NCBI GenBank assembly: GCA_946186245.1
Contig: CAMHMN010000004.1
Coordinates: 1 to 64,000 of the forward strand
Length of the DNA: 64,000 nt
Reading direction: 5' to 3'
DNA from: an uncultured Clostridia bacterium
Lineage (GTDB): Bacteria > Bacillota > Clostridia > Oscillospirales > Acutalibacteraceae
The translations under genes were made by a program, and so were the position numbers. Below, piece by piece: positions 57,293 to 64,000 of this stretch (positions are counted from its first letter, which is position 1; the number at the start of each line of letters is the position of its first letter). A model generated the notes under the pieces. That model was not told where the DNA came from. It was given only the letters and a program-made list of their open reading frames with translations, and ran no database searches.

Positions 57293-57803
57293 TCTGCACC
57301 TCCGCATATATTTCAGCCAGACGTCGATAATTGGCGTCCGGCGTGTATTCTGATTCGTACCGTTTTATGATGCCACGGCGCATGTCGTCCCTGGAAGCCA
57401 TACACCGCTGCACCGCATGAACAAGTTCCTCTGCGTTTCCGACCGCGAATTTCCAGCCGGTGACGCCTTCTTCGATCAGGCTTCCGGCGTTGCCGATATC
57501 GGAGCAGATGACGGGCACGCCGGAGGAAAAAGCCTCCGCGATGGTCATGGGGAATCCTTCATACCACAGTGTTGGCAGGATCAGCGCTTGGCTCTCCGAA
57601 AGAAGCCGTTTAACGGTTGCGCTGTCCAGAAACCCCATCATTTCGATATTCTGTCCTTCCGATTGGTGAATGCACCACTCCTGCAACGATCCGGTACCGC
57701 AGACTTTCAGCAGCGGCGCGTCGGAACCCATCAGACGCCACGCTTCAAAGAGCGTTCGGATTCCTTTCAGTTCATCCAGTCTGCCGACATATATAAAGCT
57801 CAT
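57258..57803 (-). CDS. Family 4 glycosyltransferase, C-terminal (Glycos_transf_1) half
   Basis: FIYVGRLDELKGIRTLFEAWRLMG...LPTLWYEGFPMTIAEAFSSGVPVICSDIG; ATGA overlap with upstream ORF. Confidence 0.85.
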   Translation of the reverse strand: MSFIYVGRLDELKGIRTLFEAWRLMGSDAPLLKVCGTGSLQEWCIHQSEGQNIEMMGFLDSATVKRLLSESQALILPTLWYEGFPMTIAEAFSSGVPVICSDIGNAGSLIEEGVTGWKFAVGNAEELVHAVQRCMASRDDMRRGIIKRYESEYTPDANYRRLAEIYAEVQNANRSAGAQRR

Positions 57804-58510
57804 TGGCTCACCTCGCTGTGGCCCGCCTGCGGTGCTTCCTGCGGCTGGGGAAAAGAAAAATTCGGTTTGACAAAAACGCTTGCAGGGTCAATGATCTGCT
57901 TCTTTTTGTTGATGGTCAGCAGTTTTTCCCTGTTGAACTCTGTCAGGCAGATATAGTTGAGTTTGCCGTATATTCCCGTGGTTTTATGCAGCAAGACGCT
58001 GATTACCAGAATCAGCGTCTGCGCTTTTGAATGTCGGTAGCAGCCATGTTCAAGGGCACAGAGCAGTCCTTTCCCGATGCAGTCCTCACATAGATGACCG
58101 TCGCGGTAGAGCGTTGCTCCGGGACAGATCATACGGAAATTGTGTATGGTCTGCACCACCGGCACGCCGCACTTGACTGCCGCGTAGTAAACCGAAGGGG
58201 ATATGAGGTTCAGGGTGTTGTGAACATGGACGATGTCGATGTTTTCGTCTTTGATGATTCTTTTTACGTCCCGGGAGGAACGGGGATTGTATACCGTCAT
58301 AAACGGAAGGAGAAGTTTTTTCCAGCGGCTCATGGTTTTGATTTCGTTGTTGTTTCTGGTATACAAAACAACCTCGTGTCCGTTGGCCTCAAGCAGCTTT
58401 TTTTCATTTGCGACGACGGTGTCCTCTCCGCCGGGTATCTGATAATAATTGTGAATCAGCAGGATTTTCGGCCTGCTGTCTGGTTGAACGGTCAAATTTT
58501 CGGCAGGCAT
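57800..58510 (-). CDS. Family 4 glycosyltransferase, N-terminal (Glyco_transf_4) half
   Basis: KILLIHNYYQIPGGEDTVVANEKKLLEANGHEVVLYTR...IVHVHNTLNLISPSVYYAAVKCGVPVVQTIHNFRMICPGA; ORF stops just before the C-terminal domain. Confidence 0.85.
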   Translation of the reverse strand: MPAENLTVQPDSRPKILLIHNYYQIPGGEDTVVANEKKLLEANGHEVVLYTRNNNEIKTMSRWKKLLLPFMTVYNPRSSRDVKRIIKDENIDIVHVHNTLNLISPSVYYAAVKCGVPVVQTIHNFRMICPGATLYRDGHLCEDCIGKGLLCALEHGCYRHSKAQTLILVISVLLHKTTGIYGKLNYICLTEFNREKLLTINKKKQIIDPASVFVKPNFSFPQPQEAPQAGHSEVSQ

Positions 58511-58513
58511 TTG

Positions 58514-59284
58514 TCACTTTCCTCTGATAATAGTGTTCCAGATGAATTTGGAATTGGTAACAAGGTATCTTTTAAACAGTCTTTTTGGCTCCTGAAAAAG
58601 CCTGTAGAGCCATTCGAGATTGTGGTTCTGCATGAAGGCAGGCGCACGGGTGATATTGCCCGCGTAGTAATCAAAGCCGGCGCCCACACCGACCATGAGT
58701 CCCTTGACACGTCCCTGATGGCTGGCCATCCAGATTTCCTGTTTGGGAGCGCCCAGTCCGACCCAAACGAAGTCAGGCGCGGACTCGCAAATATTCTGGG
58801 TGATTTCCCTGTCTTCCTCTTCGGTAAGGGGACGGAAGGGCGGTGAACAGAATCCGGCCACCTTGATGCCGGGATAGTCGCGGGTGATATTGACGATGAG
58901 CTTTTCGAGCGTTTCGGGCGTGCTGCCGTAAAAATAATGGCGATAGCCGTTCTGCGGAGAAATACTGAATATTTCCCCCATATAGTCGGGACCGGTGGTG
59001 CGGGCGATCTGTTTTCCGCCTCGCTTGCGTCCCACCTTGGAAAGCGGTCCTCCGTCAGGAATCGCCATAATGCCTCCGTTCTGTACGGCCAGATAGTCCT
59101 TGTCCTCGTAGGCTTCCACGGTGGTATGTACGTTGGATACGCATATGTAGTCCCCGCTGAGATTACGGATGTTATCTTCTGTGAAGCGGATCAGCCATGG
59201 CATATTGATGTCGGCTATTTCCACTCCGAGGATATTGACTGTGGGTATGGCAGACTTGTCCGCCGCGTGCTTGTATCCGTTCAT
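58514..59284 (-). CDS. WecG/TagA/CpsF family glycosyltransferase
   Basis: VNILGVEIADINMPWLIRF...ICVSNVHTTVEAYEDKDY...IPDGGPLSKVGRKRGGKQIARTTGPDYM. Confidence 0.95.
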   Translation of the reverse strand: MNGYKHAADKSAIPTVNILGVEIADINMPWLIRFTEDNIRNLSGDYICVSNVHTTVEAYEDKDYLAVQNGGIMAIPDGGPLSKVGRKRGGKQIARTTGPDYMGEIFSISPQNGYRHYFYGSTPETLEKLIVNITRDYPGIKVAGFCSPPFRPLTEEEDREITQNICESAPDFVWVGLGAPKQEIWMASHQGRVKGLMVGVGAGFDYYAGNITRAPAFMQNHNLEWLYRLFQEPKRLFKRYLVTNSKFIWNTIIRGK

Positions 59285-59346
59285 ATGCCATCACCGTCCT
59301 TTCTGCTTTTGTATTTTGTCCATCTAGTACCCGTAAGGCTGCCATG

Positions 59347-60582
59347 TCAGTCCCTGCCGAAAAGATCTCTGGTATAAACCTTGTCCGAGACATCGAGCAG
59401 GTCCTCGGTAATTCTGTTGGCCACGATCGTATCCGACAGGGCTTTGAACCTGTCCAGATCATTGACGACAGGATTCCCCGAAAAATCATCGGTATTCTCA
59501 AGGGAGGGTTCGTAGATGATGACCCTGATGCCCTTGGATTTCAGACGCCTGACTATGCCCAGGACACTGGAATGCCGGAAGTTGTCGCTGTTGCTTTTCA
59601 TGGTCAGCCGATAGATTCCGATGACTTTGCCGGCGAGCTCCTCGGGCTTCGCACCCTGCCCACGGTCTGTGCGGAGAGCCGTTTCTTGCAGCAAATCTTC
59701 CGCGATGAAATCCTTCCTTGTGCGGTTGCTTTCCACAATCGCGGTGATCATATTCTGAGGCACGTCGGCGTAGTTAGCCAGAAGCTGCCGCGTGTCTTTT
59801 GGCAGGCAGTAGCCGCCGTAACCGAAGGAGGGATTGTTATAATACCGGCCGATTCGGGGGTCGAAGCATACGCCGTCAATGATGGATCGGGTATTGAGTC
59901 CCTTGACCTTGGCGTAGGTGTCCAGTTCGTTGAAATAGCTGATGCGAAGCGCCAGATAAGTATTGGAAAAGAGTTTGACGGCTTCGGCTTCTGTGAATCC
60001 CATATACAGCACGTCGATATTCTGCTTGATTGCGCTGTTTACGAGCAAATCCGCAAAGGTCTCCGCCGCTTTTCTGCATTTTTCGTCGCATCCCAGAATA
60101 ATTCTGCTGGGATAGAGATTATCGTACAGCGCTTTGGACTCCCGGAGAAATTCGGGAGAAAACATGATCCGGTCGCATCGGAAAAGCGCACGGATTCTTT
60201 CGGTATAACCGACGGGAACGGTGCTCTTTATCACGATGTAGGCGTCGCTGTTGACAGCCAGTACAGACGAAATAACCGATTCAACTGCTGAGCAGTCAAA
60301 AAAATTCTTCTCCGGATCATAGTTGGTAGGCGTTGCGACAATTACATATTCGGCTGAAGAATAAGCGCTGGCAGCGTCCGATGTGGCGGTCAGTGTGAGA
60401 TTTCGCTCCGCAGATTCGGCAAGATATTTCTCGATGTATTCGTCCCGTATCGGACTGATTCTCCGATTGATCATATCAATCTTCTGGGGCAAAACGTCCA
60501 CCGCGGTGACATCATTGTTCTGAGAAAGCAAAACCGCCAATGAAAGCCCGACATATCCGGTGCCGGCGATCGCGATTTTCAT
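59347..60582 (-). CDS. ugd: UDP-glucose 6-dehydrogenase-type nucleotide sugar dehydrogenase
   Basis: MKIAIAGTGYVGLSLAVLLSQNNDVTAVDV; STVPVGYTERI; FSPEFLRESKALYDNLYPSRII; SFGYGGYCLPKDTRQL. Confidence 0.93.
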   Translation of the reverse strand: MKIAIAGTGYVGLSLAVLLSQNNDVTAVDVLPQKIDMINRRISPIRDEYIEKYLAESAERNLTLTATSDAASAYSSAEYVIVATPTNYDPEKNFFDCSAVESVISSVLAVNSDAYIVIKSTVPVGYTERIRALFRCDRIMFSPEFLRESKALYDNLYPSRIILGCDEKCRKAAETFADLLVNSAIKQNIDVLYMGFTEAEAVKLFSNTYLALRISYFNELDTYAKVKGLNTRSIIDGVCFDPRIGRYYNNPSFGYGGYCLPKDTRQLLANYADVPQNMITAIVESNRTRKDFIAEDLLQETALRTDRGQGAKPEELAGKVIGIYRLTMKSNSDNFRHSSVLGIVRRLKSKGIRVIIYEPSLENTDDFSGNPVVNDLDRFKALSDTIVANRITEDLLDVSDKVYTRDLFGRD

Positions 60583-60624
60583 AACTAAAAAACCTCTGAA
60601 TACGAATGATAAATGATTTCATTA

Positions 60625-60653
60625 ATTATAGCATATGACTGTAGATTTTGCAA
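60625..60653 (-). promoter_or_regulatory. Promoter of polysaccharide operon (TTGCAA-N17-TATAAT)
   Basis: Reverse complement TTGCAA AATCTACAGTCATATGC TATAAT upstream of ugd. Confidence 0.75.
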
Positions 60654-60817
60654 CGATGTTTACATTTTTTTTATATATTAATTTGCTGTTAATAGGTCAT
60701 AATACACCAAAAGAAGGGCATTTTCCGGCGGTTTGCGGTTGCTTTTTCCGGTTGTTTATGCTACAATACAGATGACCGCTGGAAGCTGAAAACCGGAACA
60801 AAGGAGAGAAAAGCGCA

Positions 60818-61036
60818 ATGTCAATTCTGAAGAAACACGATGCCGGCGCAAAATACGACAGTGAGCGGATGACGCCGGTGATACGGTGCAGCATATGTAC
60901 AGGCGAACAGGTGGCGGGTTTCCGCGACAATGCCACCGGCAAGTTCACCGACGTCATGCTGCTGCAAAACCGTCACGACCTGGATGCTTTCCGCAAAAAA
61001 TACGGCATAAAGGGTGAAATAGAAAAGATTTACTGA
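60818..61036 (+). CDS. Conserved small protein of unknown function
   Basis: 72 aa; VIRCSICTGEQVAGFRDNATGKFTDVMLLQNRHDLDAFRKKYGI; aaaggagag SD. Confidence 0.75.
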   Translation: MSILKKHDAGAKYDSERMTPVIRCSICTGEQVAGFRDNATGKFTDVMLLQNRHDLDAFRKKYGIKGEIEKIY

Positions 61037-61059
61037 GAATCATTTGTTGAAAATAACAG

Positions 61060-61088
61060 TTGCAAAACCCGTTGCCATAGCGTATAAT
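61060..61088 (+). promoter_or_regulatory. Promoter of T-box/cys operon (TTGCAA-N17-TATAAT)
   Basis: ttgcaa aacccgttgccatagcg tataat. Confidence 0.75.
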
Positions 61089-61107
61089 GAATAATAAGAT
61101 GCAGAGA

Positions 61108-61385
61108 TAAAAATATCAAAAATGCTCAGAGGGAGAAGTAATCCGTGCGCACGGCATTCAGAGAAGGAACGTCATCGGCTGCAAGCGTTCCCTGTACGGC
61201 ACGTGGATGAATGCACCCTTCATTATGCAGGTGCGAGGAATGCTGTCAGTATTCGCACACGTTTTCGCCGCGTTAAGGCGCTTTCGAGTGATAAACAGGA
61301 GTGGAACCGTGGATTTACCCAGCGTAATTTCGCCTCCGATGGGTTGCTTTTTGCGACGCGTCGGGGCGTTTTTGTTTTTTATCAA
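61108..61385 (+). ncRNA. T-box leader, cysteine specifier (TGC)
   Basis: GGGAGAAGTAA...AGAGAAGGAACG...GGCTGCAAGCGTTCC, specifier context GAA-TGC-ACC at 61209, T-box GAGTGGAACCGTGG at 61299, terminator CGCCTCCGA...TCGGGGCGTTTTTG. Confidence 0.93.
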
Positions 61386-61403
61386 TTATTCTGAAAGGAC
61401 ACA

Positions 61404-62339
61404 GTGAAAATGAGTGAATTAATACGTGCGCGTGAAGTGATGGCGAAAAAGATGAACGTCATGGTGCGCAAGATCGAGGGAATCACCTCGTTTGTGCTTG
61501 CCGGACAGGACGAGAATACCCCCGGTGAGATTTATTTTGTAGTGGGGGCAGATGCAGACACGGCTCTTTCCAAGGTGCTGACCGACCTGAATTTCCTGAT
61601 AACCAATTTCCTCCGGCCCAGTGATTCCCAGAAGTCCGAGTCTGACGGACGCATGCAGGTGGATTATCAGTTCGACGTCGGGCTGACCGCACATGTGATT
61701 GTCTGCGGCGAGACGGATTTCCCGGCTTTTGAGTGGTGGGTTCCGTATCTTGACAAAAACGGAGCGGCTGCGGGATTTTATCCGCCTGCCGTCCGAAAAG
61801 CGTATGATCCTACCACCGATGAACCCGCGCCGGATCCTGCCTTATCCGATGAGCCGGAGGAGGAAGATGCTTCCGTCCCTGAAGAAGACGGGAAGCCGGC
61901 CCAATTGCCGGCGCAGCCGTCTCAGCCCCCCGTGCCCGAGCCGACCGCAGCCGAGCCTGCCGTGAATCCGCCGACGCCCGCGCCCGAATCCGCCCCCGAG
62001 CCCGCGCCTGTGCGCGAACCGGCTCCGGAGCCGACCGAAAGGGACAAATGGAACTATTTCTACGACAGGGTGAATATTGCCAAGCACGCGATTTCAGGCG
62101 GTTCGGTGATTTATGCGTGCGAAACGATAGGCGAGCTTCGCAAGCTGCTGATCAAAATGATATGCCAGCTCAACGGGATAAACGAGAATTATCTGCGCAG
62201 CATCGACCTTTTGCCGGAGAATCACCGCGCGGCGCTTCTCAAAACCTATCCCTCAAAGCCGGAAAGCGGCCCGATGATTTCTGCGCTCGCCGCAGAGCTT
62301 TCCATATTTGAGGAGCTGATGAAGAGACTGTCGCGCTGA
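61404..62339 (+). CDS. Uncharacterised protein with Pro/Glu-rich linker, first gene of T-box(Cys) operon
   Basis: 311 aa; N-terminal alpha/beta domain, PEPAP-type linker (aa ~135-215), helical C-terminal domain. Confidence 0.8.
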   Translation: MKMSELIRAREVMAKKMNVMVRKIEGITSFVLAGQDENTPGEIYFVVGADADTALSKVLTDLNFLITNFLRPSDSQKSESDGRMQVDYQFDVGLTAHVIVCGETDFPAFEWWVPYLDKNGAAAGFYPPAVRKAYDPTTDEPAPDPALSDEPEEEDASVPEEDGKPAQLPAQPSQPPVPEPTAAEPAVNPPTPAPESAPEPAPVREPAPEPTERDKWNYFYDRVNIAKHAISGGSVIYACETIGELRKLLIKMICQLNGINENYLRSIDLLPENHRAALLKTYPSKPESGPMISALAAELSIFEELMKRLSR

Positions 62340-62372
62340 TCGGGGCTTTATTTGAATTGATTTTAGGAGCTG

Positions 62373-63041
62373 ATGAATATGTCGAGTTACCGTCAGGATC
62401 TGATCAGGGCGATCATGGAGAGAGATCCCGCAGCCCGCAGCGCGATGGAAGTCAGGATGCTTTATCCCGGCTATAAGGCACTTATGTCACACAGACGCGC
62501 CAACTGGTGTTTCCGCCACAATCTGAAATTACTGGCCCGCTGGATAAGCGAACGCGCTAAGAGGAAAACCGGCATAGAGATCCATCCCGCCGCCAGAATC
62601 GGCAGGGGAGTGCTGATCGATCACGGAATGGGCGTGGTCATAGGCGAAACCGCCGAGGTGGGCGACGGATGCACCATCTATCAGGGCGTGACGCTGGGCG
62701 GCACCGGCAAGGATACCGGCAAGCGTCATCCCACCATCGGAAACAATGTCCTCATCGGTTCCGGCGCGAAGGTACTGGGGCCGTTCAAGGTAGGGGATAA
62801 CGCACGCATTGCCGCGGGCGCGGTGGTACTCAATGAAGTGCCCGCCAACGCAACCGCCGTTGGGGTGCCGGCAAGGGTCGTGCGCGTAGCCGGTCAGCCG
62901 ATTCCCGCCTGCGATCTCGACCAGATTCATTACGCCGATCCGGTCGCGCAGGATATCTGCCGGCTTCAGAACGAAATCGTCCGTCTCCAGAAAAAGCTCG
63001 ACATGGGCGGTCTGGAAAACACCGACGGAGGAGGCATTTGA
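62373..63041 (+). CDS. cysE: Serine O-acetyltransferase
   Basis: IEIHPAARIGRGVLIDHGMGVVIGETAEVGDGCTIYQGVTLGGTGKDTGKRHPTIGNNVLIGSGAKVLGPFKVGDNARIAAGAVV. Confidence 0.97.
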   Translation: MNMSSYRQDLIRAIMERDPAARSAMEVRMLYPGYKALMSHRRANWCFRHNLKLLARWISERAKRKTGIEIHPAARIGRGVLIDHGMGVVIGETAEVGDGCTIYQGVTLGGTGKDTGKRHPTIGNNVLIGSGAKVLGPFKVGDNARIAAGAVVLNEVPANATAVGVPARVVRVAGQPIPACDLDQIHYADPVAQDICRLQNEIVRLQKKLDMGGLENTDGGGI

Positions 63042-63148
63042 GCGCGGCTTTACCCATGTGAATCCGCTGAATGAATGGCGAATACTGAATAGTGAAGAAT
63101 GTCGGAAGGGCTTCGCCCTTGGAATATATTTTTTTGGAGGAGTTACTT

Positions 63149-64000
63149 ATGAGAATATTCAATACGCTTACGCGAAAGATGGAGGAATTCGTTCCCCAGG
63201 TGGAGAATGAGGTCAAAATGTATGCCTGCGGTCCCACCGTCTACAACCTCATTCACATCGGAAACGCGCGTCCCATCATCACCTTCGACACCCTGCGCCG
63301 TTACTTTGAATGGCGGGGAATGAAGGTGACCTTCGTGCAGAATTTCACCGATGTGGACGACAAGATCATCAACAAAGCAAAGGCGGAGGGGGTTGACTTC
63401 AAGGTCATCTCCGAGCGCTACATAGAGGAGTACTGGAAGGATGTCAAGGCTCTCGGCGTCAAGCCCGCCAATATTCACCCCAAGGCAACCGAAAACATCG
63501 ACAAGATCATCGAGATTATCTCTACGCTGGTGGAGAAGGGACACGCCTATGAGGCGCAGGGAGACGTGTATTTCAGCACCAAGACCTTCCCCGGATACGG
63601 CAAGCTCTCCCATCTGCCGCTGGAAGACCTCGTGGCGGGAGCCAGCGAACGTGTCGACACAGGCGACATCAAGCGTGACCGCGCCGATTTCGCACTCTGG
63701 AAAGCCGCCAAGGAAGGCGAACCCTACTGGGATTCACCGTGGGGCAAGGGCAGACCCGGCTGGCACATTGAATGCTCCGCCATGAATATTGCGCTGCTGG
63801 GTGACACCATCGACCTGCACTGCGGCGGACAGGATCTGATATTCCCGCACCACGAGAACGAGATCGCACAGTCGGAATGCTGCACCGGCAAGCCCTTTGC
63901 ACTCTATTGGATGCACAACGGCTTCATCAATGTGGACAACCAGAAGATGAGCAAGTCGCTCGGCAATTTCTTTACCGTACGCGACGTGGGCGAGGCTTAC
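63149..64000 (+). CDS. cysS: Cysteinyl-tRNA synthetase (partial, runs off window)
   Basis: [57 protein letters not shown]...[10 protein letters not shown]...KMSKSLGNF. Confidence 0.97.
   Translation, partial: MRIFNTLTRKMEEFVPQVENEVKMYACGPTVYNLIHIGNARPIITFDTLRRYFEWRGMKVTFVQNFTDVDDKIINKAKAEGVDFKVISERYIEEYWKDVKALGVKPANIHPKATENIDKIIEIISTLVEKGHAYEAQGDVYFSTKTFPGYGKLSHLPLEDLVAGASERVDTGDIKRDRADFALWKAAKEGEPYWDSPWGKGRPGWHIECSAMNIALLGDTIDLHCGGQDLIFPHHENEIAQSECCTGKPFALYWMHNGFINVDNQKMSKSLGNFFTVRDVGEAY

Noticed and set aside
1-64000. Search for defence islands, toxin-antitoxin pairs, CRISPR arrays, retrons or prophage
   Set aside because: No cas genes, reverse transcriptases, integrases, phage structural genes or TA-like gene pairs were recognisable among the ORFs.

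Overview
Ordinary chromosomal window from a Firmicutes/Clostridia-type genome, probably Oscillospirales-like judging by gene content and synteny (inference). From left to right it holds: tRNA-Pro; a MATE exporter; an AraC regulator; an L,D-transpeptidase; uvrC; rsmD-coaD; a dcw cluster (mraZ, rsmH, ftsL-like, PASTA-PBP, murE, murF, mraY, ftsW/spoVE, murG, ftsQ, ftsZ); a nucleoside phosphorylase; a DivIVA-like coiled-coil protein; a pseudouridine synthase; rpsF-ssb-rpsR; an MFS transporter; two tandem paralogous polytopic membrane proteins; an ABC exporter; tRNA-Ser; recJ; rel; an HD hydrolase; a GT2; a SpoIID-like protein with three peptidoglycan-binding repeats; an ABC/MerR module; a CDF metal exporter; an ~11 kb GDP-fucose/uronate polysaccharide operon; and a cysteine operon (unknown ORF, cysE, cysS). 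I found no prophage, CRISPR array or classical defence island. The most interesting signals are non-coding. (1) A MITE-like repeat family has three copies (311, 198 and ~90 bp), terminal inverted repeats AGnCGATTGyAAAA, and a variable hairpin cassette; one copy lies inside the dcw 5' leader. (2) A consensus sigma-A promoter sits ~600 bp upstream of mraZ, with three TGGG boxes at exact 21-bp spacing. (3) There is a NiCo (czcD) riboswitch with overlapping terminator upstream of the CDF exporter. (4) There is a Cys-specifier T-box in front of an uncharacterised ORF-cysE-cysS operon. (5) An S6:S18 leader precedes rpsF. (6) Several structured intergenic regions remain unassigned. All identifications come from reading the sequence; no searches were run.
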